Shown here: in pieces, positions 17,591-26,153 of the stretch
Layout of the letters: each line of letters starts with the position of its first letter
Position numbering within the stretch: position 1 is the first letter of the stretch
Source of the DNA: Pseudomonas sp. ML96
Lineage (GTDB): Bacteria > Pseudomonadota > Gammaproteobacteria > Pseudomonadales > Pseudomonadaceae
Reading direction: 5' to 3'
Length of the DNA: 64,000 bases
NCBI RefSeq assembly: GCF_000761545.1
Contig: NZ_JPMY01000018.1
Location: 33,163-97,162, forward strand
Position numbers and translations under genes: made by a program
The notes under the pieces: generated by a model
Database searches by the model: none
What the model was told of the DNA's origin: nothing
Seen by the model: only the letters and a program-made list of their open reading frames with translations

Positions 17591-18678
17591 TTGGCCAGCT
17601 CTCCCGAATCGTAAGCGACCTTCTGTCCGGGCCTGAGCTTGCTAACTCCTGCCGTTACGACAGCATCGCCGGCGGCGATACCAGATTCGATCAGCGCCTG
17701 TGTCGCCGTGTAGCGTGCGACAGTAACCGGCTTACGAACGAGCTCTTTCGTTGCTGGTTGGACCACGAAAACCGCAGGCTTGCCGTTCTCGCTGGTCAAG
17801 GCCGAGGCTGGGAGAGTGACGAGTGCTTTGCCTGGCAGGATGATGCGTCCCGTTACTGTTGCCCCCAGCGCCATGGTGGCCGGGGCGCCGGGTAGGGCGA
17901 TGCGGACACGGTAGGTGCGGGTTGCCGGATCCGCCGTCGGACTTGCGTCACGGATTGGTCCGGTCACCTTGATCGAGGGGTCTGACACAAGCGCCACTTC
18001 GACTTGCACGTCGGAGGGAACGCTGGTGTAGATCCTCTCGGACACGTTGAAGATGGCGTCGCGTTCGTAGGTCGAGGAAAGTTTGATCGCGGGTTGGCCT
18101 GCCTCGACGACTTGCCCAGCATTGACCGATACCGCGCTGACAATGGCATCGTCAGGGGCGCGGAGTTCGGTGTAGGTCAGCTTATTGAGTGCAGCCTGAA
18201 GCGCCGTCTTGGCAACCTTGAGTTTTGCATTCGCGGCCCGCCAGTTGGCCTCGGCCTCTTCCACACGGGCGCGAGCAACAAACTGTTTTTCAAAGAGGGT
18301 CCGCTGCCGCTCAAGCTCCGACTTCGCCAAACCCTCTGTGGCCTCAGCGCTCTTTACTTCGGCCTCGGCGCTCAGCACTTCGTTCTGCACATCGTTCGGG
18401 TCGAGTGTCGCCAGAACCTGTCCCTTCACGACACTCATGCCAACCTCGGCGGTGCGAGTCGCGACTCTACCGTCAATGCGGAAGCCCAGATTGGTCTCGA
18501 GATTCGCCTGGATCTCGCCTGTCTGTGCGACCTGCTCGTCGATGGCAGCAGGCTGCGCGATCTGCGTGCGAACCGGCCGAGGAGACTCTGCTGATTGCGC
18601 CTCCTTCTGGCAACCCGCTAGGGCCAGAATGATGCTGCAGGTGCAGCTGCAGAGCAGGGTGGTCTTGAGTGGGTTCAT
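17587..18678 (-). CDS. RND efflux periplasmic adaptor (membrane fusion lipoprotein)
   Basis: Adaptor of 363 residues. The N-terminus is a lipoprotein signal with lipobox LAGC, placing it on the periplasmic face of the inner membrane. The lipoyl/coiled-coil region lies around residues 65-210 (the repeated Ala/Glu-rich helices after NDVQNEVLSAEAEVKSAEAT), followed by beta-barrel and membrane-proximal domains. It links the coupled pump at 14459-17590 to an outer-membrane channel encoded elsewhere. A palindrome about 410 bases upstream (19091-19110) resembles one beside the TetR gene at 23430-24131, which may repress this operon. Confidence 0.92.
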   Translation of the reverse strand: MNPLKTTLLCSCTCSIILALAGCQKEAQSAESPRPVRTQIAQPAAIDEQVAQTGEIQANLETNLGFRIDGRVATRTAEVGMSVVKGQVLATLDPNDVQNEVLSAEAEVKSAEATEGLAKSELERQRTLFEKQFVARARVEEAEANWRAANAKLKVAKTALQAALNKLTYTELRAPDDAIVSAVSVNAGQVVEAGQPAIKLSSTYERDAIFNVSERIYTSVPSDVQVEVALVSDPSIKVTGPIRDASPTADPATRTYRVRIALPGAPATMALGATVTGRIILPGKALVTLPASALTSENGKPAVFVVQPATKELVRKPVTVARYTATQALIESGIAAGDAVVTAGVSKLRPGQKVAYDSGELAK

Positions 18679-19090
18679 GTCGTGTCTCCTCGTTCAAGGA
18701 CGAGTAATGCAGAGCGGCACATGCACTTCTGGGCAGGGAGATGTGTCGTCGAAATGGATTGTTTGATCAGTGAGAGAGCAGGCAGCCACTCGCGAGCCTG
18801 CGTATCGACAGGGCTCTCTCGCATGGCTAGCAAAGCGTTGCATCCGGGCTGCCTTGGGGGTTCGGTCAAGGCAACAGGCAACCAACGTGCGCCGGACAGC
18901 TTTTCCTGCTGCGCGCTGCAGAGCGTTGGAGGAGTGGAGTTGAACGGCCATGGCGAATACGGCGCGAGCGACAGAGCGTGCTCTGGGAAGTGTGTCTCTG
19001 TGTTTGGGAGCGCGATTTCATGGGGTTATTCATGAGGTGAGCTCCTGAAACGTCTCGTTTCCCGGAGAATTGTGATCCGACTTCATGATT

Positions 19091-19110
19091 TGCGCAACGA
19101 CTGTTACGTA
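19091..19110. promoter_or_regulatory. Imperfect palindrome matching the 24.4-kb operator
   Basis: TGCGCAACGACTGTTACGTA matches the perfect palindrome at 24435-24454 at 16 of 20 positions. It lies in the 682-base gap 18679-19360 upstream of the efflux adaptor. Apart from this site and the hairpin at 19313-19347, I see nothing in the gap. Confidence 0.5.
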
Positions 19111-19312
19111 AATAAGCGTTTCGTCACTAGGCGCACTTTGCGTGCCGTCCCCTGAAAATCTGTTTCTGTCTTTGCGGATGACTGGTAACGGGAGAGGCCG
19201 CAGGACATGAGGATTGCTTGGCGCAAACGCGCCCACTGCCGGGCAGGCAGCGCTGATGGCCGGGTAATGAAGGGGTTGGAGAGTTCTTCGCCGGGCACAT
19301 GTCTCTCCAGGC

Positions 19313-19347
19313 ATGCATCCATTGGGCGACTAGGCCAATGGATGCAT
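19313..19347 (-). terminator. Strong hairpin after the PstS-like gene
   Basis: A 13-bp perfect stem (ATGCATCCATTGG and its complement) with a 9-base loop begins 13 bases after the stop of the minus-strand PstS-like gene. There is no T-run, so it may act through Rho, protect the 3' end, or be an operator. Confidence 0.6.
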
Positions 19348-19360
19348 TGAGGGCGGCAGG

Positions 19361-19765
19361 CTAGGGCAGGGTGAAGAGTACTTTCACTTTATCGTTCACG
19401 GCTCCCTTGTCGACATAGCCGATCAGATTCGGCTCGTTGCCTACCATCGTCACTACGGAGGCATCGTCGTTGACACTTTGCAGCGGCTGGCCCTTGCCCG
19501 TGAATACAAGCCCGGACCAGTAGGACTTGAGCTGCGATTCACTTTTGTTAGTCAGAGCGCTGTAGAACTTCTCCTTGGTAGGGTTCCAGCCTTTCTGATC
19601 GATTGCCTTCAGGCTGTTGTTTTTGCCCAGAAATATGTTGGCCACTTCAGGCTGGGAGGGTGTGGCGCTGGCGGCTGCGTTCACGATTACGGCCACTTCG
19701 GAGTGGGCCAGGCTGCAGGCCGTCGTAAGGGCAGTTGCAAGCATTGCGTTGATCAGTGGTTTCAT
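19361..19765 (-). CDS. Small PstS-like periplasmic phosphate-binding-domain protein
   Basis: Exported protein of 134 residues with a signal peptide (MKPLINAMLATALTTACSLA, cut near HSE). The mature part resembles the first lobe of PstS-type phosphate-binding proteins: EVANIFLGK, FYSALTNKS, SYWSGLVFTGKG and GYVDKGAV. It is much shorter than transport PstS proteins, and no permease genes are nearby, so a role in ABC transport is unlikely. It starts 11 bases after the porin stop. Small proteins of this type are often found beside a porin and a chemoreceptor, as here, and may serve sensing rather than uptake. The open frame extends far upstream inside the porin but only this part is gene-like. Confidence 0.8.
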   Translation of the reverse strand: MKPLINAMLATALTTACSLAHSEVAVIVNAAASATPSQPEVANIFLGKNNSLKAIDQKGWNPTKEKFYSALTNKSESQLKSYWSGLVFTGKGQPLQSVNDDASVVTMVGNEPNLIGYVDKGAVNDKVKVLFTLP

Positions 19766-19776
19766 GTGGACACTCC

Positions 19777-20937
19777 TTAGAATACGAAGTCGACGCCGAC
19801 GCTGAGGATGTCGCCGTCGTAGTTGCGCGAGGGAGCGCCCGCAGCACCGTTGCTGGCTGCGAAGACGGCGTGATCGAATGTTTCCTGCGCGGTTTCCACG
19901 AAAGTACCGCGATAGCCGTTGCCGCGCGTGTCGACCCTCTTGTACTCGCTCTTGAGGACGATGTTCGGCGCCAGGTTGTAGTTCACGCCATAGGTCCAGG
20001 AGTTCTGGCGGCCGCCATCTTCGTCGAGCTGGGCGTAGGTGATGTGAACCAGCACTTCGCCAAAACGGCGTCCTCCCATGAGGTAGAAGGCATCGATGTT
20101 GCCTTGCTGGTCGCCTTCGGTGTTGTTGCGCGTCCATTCGTTGGACGTTATCCAGGTACCGTTGTCGTACTGATAGCCGACGGACGTGAACCTGCCCTTC
20201 TGTCGATGAAGGTTGAGGAAGTCGATGCTGGTAGTGCCAACGCCAGGAGAGATGACCGATGCAGTAAGGTCCGTATCGATATCGGCTTCGGCGTACCCCA
20301 CGCGCAGCGTACCGAAGTCGTTGGTTTCTAGACTGGCGTTCGCGGCGAAGATCTTCTTGTAGTCGATGTCGTACAGCTCATCCAGTGCGAACACATTCCG
20401 GTTGACCGCTTGGCCACCGGCTACCTGGAAAGCGAAGTTGCCGATGCCAACAGGCAGGGTATAGAGAACATCTCCACCCTCGTAGCTACTCAGTTGGACC
20501 TGGCTGTACACCTCGTCCGGCAGGCGCAACCAGGGATGAGTGAAGCCGACGTCCAGGTTTTCCGAGTACATATAGATCGGCGTACGTAAGCGTCCTGCGC
20601 GCAACGTCAGACCTTCGGCAGCGCCCCAGGAGAGGTAGGCCCATTCCAAATTGCCTTTCCAGGTGTCCTGTTCCGGCTTGAGGGTAGCCTGGACGGTTAG
20701 GCCCAGTGTGTCGGTGAGCCCATACTGGAGTTGGCCGCCTAGCCTGGAGAGCTGATCACCGCGCCATGAATCCGTGGTCTGTCCGCTGACACCGAAGCTT
20801 CGCCCTTGATCTTCTCCCCCTAGATGTGTGAGGCCGGCGGTGCCAAAGCCATTGAGTTGGTATTCACCTTGTTCAAGGGCTACGGCCGGCGTACTTGCGA
20901 TGAATCCCGCAAGACAGAATGCTCTGATGCTTTGCAT
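19777..20937 (-). CDS. Outer-membrane porin (beta-barrel)
   Basis: Exported beta-barrel protein of 386 residues. The start MQSIRAFCLAG at 20937 begins a signal peptide cut after VALE or nearby; mature sequence starts EYQLNGFGTAGL. Alternating hydrophobic/aromatic strands run to a C-terminal Phe (ILSVGVDFVF), the usual signal for outer-membrane assembly. It lies between the chemoreceptor (28 bases upstream) and the PstS-like gene in one operon. The substrate is unknown. Confidence 0.85.
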   Translation of the reverse strand: MQSIRAFCLAGFIASTPAVALEQGEYQLNGFGTAGLTHLGGEDQGRSFGVSGQTTDSWRGDQLSRLGGQLQYGLTDTLGLTVQATLKPEQDTWKGNLEWAYLSWGAAEGLTLRAGRLRTPIYMYSENLDVGFTHPWLRLPDEVYSQVQLSSYEGGDVLYTLPVGIGNFAFQVAGGQAVNRNVFALDELYDIDYKKIFAANASLETNDFGTLRVGYAEADIDTDLTASVISPGVGTTSIDFLNLHRQKGRFTSVGYQYDNGTWITSNEWTRNNTEGDQQGNIDAFYLMGGRRFGEVLVHITYAQLDEDGGRQNSWTYGVNYNLAPNIVLKSEYKRVDTRGNGYRGTFVETAQETFDHAVFAASNGAAGAPSRNYDGDILSVGVDFVF

Positions 20938-20965
20938 GCTTTTGTTGCTCTTTTGGTTGGGAAAT

Positions 20966-22585
20966 TCAGATGCGGAATAGGGCGGTGGCGCTGCGCAGGT
21001 GGTCGCCGGTGCTGACCAGCTGTTCGCCGAGTCGTGCGGTCGCGTCGGCACCTTGAGTAGTGGCCTGGGTGTCTAGCTGCAACCGCTCGGTGTCATGCTG
21101 GATTGAGCTGGAGAGGCCAATCTGTTCCTGGGTGAAGCGAGCGATGCTGGCGTTCAACTCATCGATCTGGCGAACGGCGCGGGTGATCGCCTCTAGGGTC
21201 AGCGTGGCCTGCTCTGAGCGCTCGATGCTGGCTCTGGCCTTCGCGTCATTCAGGGTCATGGCTTGCAATACGCCGTGGGCGCTACTCTGTAAGCGCTGGA
21301 TGATGCTCTGGATTTCCGCGGTAGAAGTGGTCGTCTTCTGCGCGAGGTTGCGCACCTCGTCGGCTACCACGGCAAAGCCTCGGCCCTGTTCGCCAGCCCG
21401 GGCCGCTTCGATCGCAGCATTCAGTGCCAGCAGATTGGTTTGTTCGGCAATGCTTCGAATGACGGTCAGTACCGTGCCAACCTGCTGAGTCTCTTCTTCC
21501 AGCCGTTGCATGGCCTGCACCGAACTCAGGACGCTACTGCCGAGATCGCCGATGCTGGTGGACAGATTGTCGATGTTCAGCCGGGCGTCTTCGGCCTGAC
21601 GAGTGACCGCGCTGGCCTGCTCCGAGGCTTGGCGGGAGCGCTCCGCCACTTCCTCGATGCTGGAAGTCATAGTGCCGATGTCACGACTGATGGAATCCGT
21701 GCGCTCCTGCTGGGAATGTGCGCTGTCCTCAGCTCCTCGAGTGAGCCGATGCAGCTCCCTAGACATCTGCTCAAGGGGGCTGGCTGTTTCGATGATCTGG
21801 CGGATGGTGCCCTGCAGTCTGTCCAGCAAACCATTGAACAGGCCGATCATTTCGCCAATCTCGTCAGTGGATTCGACATTGACGCGTCGAGTCAGATCGC
21901 CATCGCCGCTGGCGATGGCCCTGAGCGATTCGATGACGCCTTGGATATTGGTCATAACCTGGCGGATCACCAGTCCGGAGCTGATGCTGACCACTAGCAG
22001 TAGGACGCCGCTGAGTAGGTATCCGAGCTGGGTGGTGGCTGCGTTGTCGGCTCTGACTTGCTTCAGGCTGCTGTGGAAGTCGGAATAGGCAAGGCTGCGG
22101 AACAGCTGGCCGCTTTCTTTGGCGCGCTTGAGATCGACAGCCATGCGATTGAGCTTTGGCCTCAGGTCATCGAATGCGGCACCGTCGAGCAGCTGCGCAG
22201 ATGAAGAGAATGCGTTGTCGGAATAGCGCCGGATGGATGAGGACCAGTCCTGCAACTCTTCGCCTCTATTGCCGCGCCCGTGCGTCAGTGGCTCTAGGTC
22301 GCGCAGGTTGTTATTTACATCAGCTAGGACTTGGCGCGCCTCATCCAGTATCTCTTGCTCGCCCGACGCGACAGCGCTGTTGAGCAGGCCGGGAATGCGC
22401 GATAGCTGGAAGTTCACCCGATCTGCGACTTCCAGCATCGGATAGCTCTGCTTTTCGAGGGCGACTAGTCGACTGTCGTTGTCGCCGAGTTGCTGCGTCG
22501 TATGACCCACAAACAGCAAAAGACCTGCTAAAGCCACGGCCGGTGGCAGAGAGAGTTTCAGGGTGAGCGATATGGTTTTGAACAT
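20966..22585 (-). CDS. Methyl-accepting chemotaxis protein
   Basis: Chemoreceptor of 539 residues. A first transmembrane helix lies at about residues 12-32, a periplasmic helical sensor domain follows to about 190, and a second transmembrane helix ([20 protein letters not shown]) leads to a HAMP domain. The signalling tip [20 protein letters not shown] is intact. The ATG at 22585 is preferred; the frame runs nine codons further. It heads an operon with the porin and the PstS-like protein, suggesting that the cell senses a ligand that these envelope proteins handle. Confidence 0.93.
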   Translation of the reverse strand: MFKTISLTLKLSLPPAVALAGLLLFVGHTTQQLGDNDSRLVALEKQSYPMLEVADRVNFQLSRIPGLLNSAVASGEQEILDEARQVLADVNNNLRDLEPLTHGRGNRGEELQDWSSSIRRYSDNAFSSSAQLLDGAAFDDLRPKLNRMAVDLKRAKESGQLFRSLAYSDFHSSLKQVRADNAATTQLGYLLSGVLLLVVSISSGLVIRQVMTNIQGVIESLRAIASGDGDLTRRVNVESTDEIGEMIGLFNGLLDRLQGTIRQIIETASPLEQMSRELHRLTRGAEDSAHSQQERTDSISRDIGTMTSSIEEVAERSRQASEQASAVTRQAEDARLNIDNLSTSIGDLGSSVLSSVQAMQRLEEETQQVGTVLTVIRSIAEQTNLLALNAAIEAARAGEQGRGFAVVADEVRNLAQKTTTSTAEIQSIIQRLQSSAHGVLQAMTLNDAKARASIERSEQATLTLEAITRAVRQIDELNASIARFTQEQIGLSSSIQHDTERLQLDTQATTQGADATARLGEQLVSTGDHLRSATALFRI

Positions 22586-23429
22586 GAGTTCTGCTGCTCT
22601 CGGCGTTGCCAATGACCGGTTTCGATCTCTCGGGAACGCTGGTTCTAGTGGCCTTGATACACGCCTCGGCTGTCCGGTTTAGCGAACTGCGGGCAAGGCA
22701 GTGTCCTCGCCGCTGGCAAGCAAGCCAGCGCGTTTCTAGGGGAGTCATTGCTGCGCTCAGATAGGAGGCGAGCTTTCGAAGGAGAGGCGCTAGGTAATCA
22801 TTCCCGCCCCTGTGTCACCAGATACGACTAGACCGCATCGACTATTCATTTCCGTGCAGCAGTAAGCCGAGTTCGGAGTGGGGCTGCTGGGAATGGAAGG
22901 CCTGCGGAAGAGCTCTGGCCTGTCTTCTCGGGGGAGGTGAAGTAGGCGCTTGCTATTGGAGGAGGGGGCAAACTGAGACTCGACTTCGGCACTGGCACTT
23001 TGCCTAAAAGCGCGGAAGCGCTTTGAACCAAAACATTCCCTCCATGCGTGCACTTCTGCAGGCATTTGAATCGCTTGGACTGCGGTACTTGAGCTGAGCA
23101 CTTCAATAGATGGCTGCCGTTTCCGTCGGTCCAAGTGGAACTGCTTAGGCCGCGATAGCGTCCTGGTTCTCAAGTCCATCTTCGCCCCCGTCAAATAGCC
23201 TTATAATTATCGTATCGACTGTTTTGTAAAATACAGAGATTTCGATTTCATGCAAAGCAGATTGGTGTGAGTGACAAGCACAGCAGTGCCATGCCCGGCG
23301 GTGAGCGTGGCAGCTGCTGATTTGATTGGCGTGAAATGGCGACCCGTTGCCTGCGAAGTAAGTGAGGCAGTGGGGGAGAGAGGGCGCCTCGTGACGGGCG
23401 CAGTCCGGAACGAGGTGCCCTTGGAGCGC
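22586..23429. other. Gene-free stretch of 844 bases
   Basis: An open frame at 22790-23194 on the minus strand has no domain-like pattern and was not accepted. An AT-rich part near 23200-23250 contains CTGT and ACAG ten bases apart, which is two bases too wide for a LexA box. It should hold the chemoreceptor promoter, but I see no clear one. Confidence 0.5.
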
Positions 23430-24131
23430 TTAGTTTGTGCTGGCCTTGGATCGGACGGTGCGAGCGTTAATCGATGATGGAGAGATCATGAGGATGAACG
23501 CGTCGAGCAGAGCCTGCCCGCGTTCAGCACTGAATCGCTCGGGCTCAATAGGTAGCATCATCAACCAGCCATCGCTGAAGGCGCTGACGTGATCAGCCAG
23601 TAATTCGGCAGGAATATCATTACGAATCTTGCCTTGCCGCTGTCCATCCTCCAGTACTGAGGTGGCGATGAGGCGGAAACGGGCTTGCCGCTGTTTGATT
23701 ACGTTAGCGAATGCCGGTTCGTGACGGGCATGTGTGAGCAGTTGCAACCAGGCTAGCCAACTGTCTGGATCGTCGAGGCTTATCCACTGATGCCACTGAT
23801 GGATGAGTAACTTGAGGTCCAGTTGCTCTCGATTGGTTTCGAGGAGGACCTCCACCTTGTCGAAGAGGTTTTGGGCCACAGCACTGACCATCTCTTCCTT
23901 GTTGGCGAAGTAGTAAGTCACAGCTCCCGTAGTGCATCCGGCATGCTGTGCGACCTTGCGCATTGAGGCGCCGGCATAACCGTCCTGGGCGATGACTGCA
24001 ATCGCTGCCGCCAAAAGCTCGGCTCGTTTCGCGCTGTGGTCACCGACAGGGCGGCCGCGGCGGGCGGCGAGTTCGGGCTCGTTCTCACGGTGTTTCGCGT
24101 TGGAGGTGGAGCGGGAGGGTGATTCAGACAT
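23430..24131 (-). CDS. TetR/AcrR-family transcriptional regulator
   Basis: Regulator of 233 residues with a basic, Ser/Arg-rich N-terminal tail (residues 1-35) and a helix-turn-helix at about 40-85 (GYAGASMRKVAQHAGCTTGAV, here split: GYAGASMRKVA then QHAGCTTGAVTYYF, NKEEM). The C-terminal domain resembles the BetI-like type. It lies 304 bases from a perfect 20-bp palindrome that is partly repeated upstream of the RND efflux operon, so it may control itself and that pump. The divergent DUF1329 operon is a second possible target. Confidence 0.9.
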   Translation of the reverse strand: MSESPSRSTSNAKHRENEPELAARRGRPVGDHSAKRAELLAAAIAVIAQDGYAGASMRKVAQHAGCTTGAVTYYFANKEEMVSAVAQNLFDKVEVLLETNREQLDLKLLIHQWHQWISLDDPDSWLAWLQLLTHARHEPAFANVIKQRQARFRLIATSVLEDGQRQGKIRNDIPAELLADHVSAFSDGWLMMLPIEPERFSAERGQALLDAFILMISPSSINARTVRSKASTN

Positions 24132-24434
24132 GGGGAATTGGCGATTCTGTTGGGTCTATCAATCGGAGTGACAGTTGCCCTTGCGGCCTAACGCATGGAT
24201 GCGGCCCAGCATAGGAAAAAATGCTGCGAAACGCATCCGCGATGTACTCCGAAATCCCCCGAGCGCTGCATTCCCGCACCTTGCTCAGTTGCATCGCGTC
24301 TACCGCACGACGTCGATCTCGGCGAATGTTCCGGATCTTCTTTTTCCAAGTCATGGGGCGATCTCCGGGGCCTGAGTGTTACGCCTCTGGCGAGCAAAAA
24401 GCAGTTCTTGCGTCTGTTCGGTAGCCTTGAGTCC

Positions 24435-24454
24435 TACGTAACGATCGTTACGTA
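24435..24454. promoter_or_regulatory. Perfect 20-bp palindrome, probable TetR operator
   Basis: TACGTAACGA is followed directly by its own reverse complement. It lies between the TetR gene and the DUF1329 operon in a 580-base gap (24132-24711). A second, different inverted repeat, TGCACAAAGTGTGCA, begins three bases later (24457-24471). Confidence 0.65.
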
Positions 24455-24599
24455 AATGCACAAAGTGTGCAGCCTACTGACACACGATTGTGCAGTTCCA
24501 GGTCTGGGCACGCAGCGTCAGGCGGAAGCTTTAGACGGTAACTATCTAATAAATAAAGAAATTGGCGTTCAGCCCTTGTTTGGGCACATTGCTTGCTTT

Positions 24600-24624
24600 G
24601 GTCATTGGACTTGGTCAATTGACC
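24600..24624. promoter_or_regulatory. Tandem dyad operator, copy C
   Basis: GGTCATTGGAC, then TT, then GGTCAATTGACC. The second half is a perfect 12-bp palindrome. The layout equals copies A and B near 7 and 8 kb. It lies 88 bases upstream of the DUF1329 start and probably ties this operon to the same regulator. Confidence 0.7.
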
Positions 24625-24711
24625 ATGTCGTTTGATTAAGAAGCGCGGCATGGGCCGATTCCTCCTTTCAGGATGAATGTGCCGCCGGTTAAGTCCCATG
24701 AGGATCCTCCA

Positions 24712-26133
24712 ATGAATGAAATGATTGAACATCCAGAAGTCGGCATGCCTCCCCGCCGTGGTGTCAGGCATCTGCTTGTGGCCATTGCGGCGTCTACTGC
24801 AATTTGCTCGGCCCAGGCTGCGGATAAGGATCCGGCGCTGTTGGGTACAAAACTGACGCCGTTGGGGGGAGAGGCTGCTGCAAGTGCTGATGGAGTGATT
24901 CCAGCTTGGGCCCCGCCTGGCCAACAGGACGTAGGTTGGAGCTACGGTCAGGTGCGTGGTCAACACTGGAAGTTCAAGGACGACAAGTCGCTCTACAGTA
25001 TCGACGCCAACAACGTCGCGCAGTACGCGAGCAAATTGTCGCCGGGCCAGCTGGAGCTGTTCAAGAAAGTTCCGGGCTATCGCATGGATGTCTATCCCAC
25101 CCGCCGCAGCTGCGGTGTGCCGGACTTCGTTGCCGAGAACACCAAGAAAAACGTCGGTTTCGCCACCCTCGATGCCAGTGGTCTTGCTCTGCAGGATGCC
25201 TATGTGCCAGGTGTGCCGTTTCCGCTGCCTACCACCGGCGTTGAAGTCATGTTGAACATGAAGATGCGCTACCGCGGCGTCGGTGTCGACATTCCCAAGA
25301 CCATCGCTGGGGTCTCGCCGCGCAAGGGGGGCGGGGATTGGCTGCGCATCTCGAATGACCTGTCCTTCTTTACCCCTTGGGGAGCGAAGGGAAGTGCGCT
25401 GTTCTCTTCCGTAGGCCGGCTGGAAAACGCCACGTACTTTTCTTTCCTGGAGCCGGCTGCCCTGGCGGGGCAGGCTGCCGTGGGAACCCTCACAGCCGGA
25501 GAGCAGTCGGCCACCTTCTATTATTTCCCTGGTCAGCGGCGTGTACGGCGCATGCCCGCCTACTCCTACGACGCCCCGCAGATTGGCCTAGACAACCAGT
25601 ACACCGTCGATGAGGCGAACGTCTTCTTCGGTCCCCTGGATCGCTTCGACTGGAAGCTGATCGGCAAGCAGGAGTTGATCGTCTCCTACAACGCTTTTGG
25701 CGCCTATGACACCTCTGCCAAGGTCGAAGAGTTTGCTCAAGAGGGCTCGCTCGCGCCTGAGTCGCGCCGCTACGAGCTACATCGCGTTTGGGTCGTTGAG
25801 GCCAATGTTCGCCAGGGGATGCGCCACCAGGCCCCGAAGCGCCTTTTCTACATCGACGAGGATAGCTGGAACGCCCTGATGGCCGTCGATTACGACAAGC
25901 AAGGGCAGGTCTGGAAGGTGCGCGAGGGCTTCACGATTCCTGTGTACGAGACCGGTGCTTGCGATATGCAGGCCTTGGTGCAGTACAACCTGGCGGATGG
26001 TCGCTACCTCTACGACTTGACCACTATCGGCGCTAGCAAGGATATCCACTGGCAGACTGAGAGCGTCGGTAACCCGAGGCATAAGCGCGATTTCTATACC
26101 TCCGACAACCTGCGATCCATCAGCGAGCGCTAA
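24712..26133 (+). CDS. DUF1329 family exported protein
   Basis: Protein of 473 residues. I chose the ATG at 24712, which has GAGG 8 bases upstream; the Met 13 codons earlier lacks a good site. An N-terminal basic stretch and hydrophobic segment ending in SAQAADKD form a signal peptide, so it is periplasmic or outer-membrane attached. DUF1329 proteins have a LolB-like lipid-binding fold and nearly always sit with DUF1302 proteins; their role is thought to be in moving hydrophobic compounds. First gene of a four-gene operon with DUF1302, an RND/MMPL transporter and a YCF48-like protein, and preceded by operator copy C. Confidence 0.9.
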   Translation: MNEMIEHPEVGMPPRRGVRHLLVAIAASTAICSAQAADKDPALLGTKLTPLGGEAAASADGVIPAWAPPGQQDVGWSYGQVRGQHWKFKDDKSLYSIDANNVAQYASKLSPGQLELFKKVPGYRMDVYPTRRSCGVPDFVAENTKKNVGFATLDASGLALQDAYVPGVPFPLPTTGVEVMLNMKMRYRGVGVDIPKTIAGVSPRKGGGDWLRISNDLSFFTPWGAKGSALFSSVGRLENATYFSFLEPAALAGQAAVGTLTAGEQSATFYYFPGQRRVRRMPAYSYDAPQIGLDNQYTVDEANVFFGPLDRFDWKLIGKQELIVSYNAFGAYDTSAKVEEFAQEGSLAPESRRYELHRVWVVEANVRQGMRHQAPKRLFYIDEDSWNALMAVDYDKQGQVWKVREGFTIPVYETGACDMQALVQYNLADGRYLYDLTTIGASKDIHWQTESVGNPRHKRDFYTSDNLRSISER

Positions 26134-26153
26134 TGGCGAATCTAGGAGCCGAC

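Noticed and set aside
19361..20137. 258-codon frame as a single long protein
   Set aside because: The part upstream of 19765 is an out-of-frame reading of the porin; the signal peptide begins at 19765.
22790..23194. 134-codon minus-strand open frame as a gene
   Set aside because: No ribosome-binding site, no hydrophobic core pattern, irregular composition.
23220..23245. LexA box
   Set aside because: CTGT and ACAG are ten bases apart; the LexA box needs eight.
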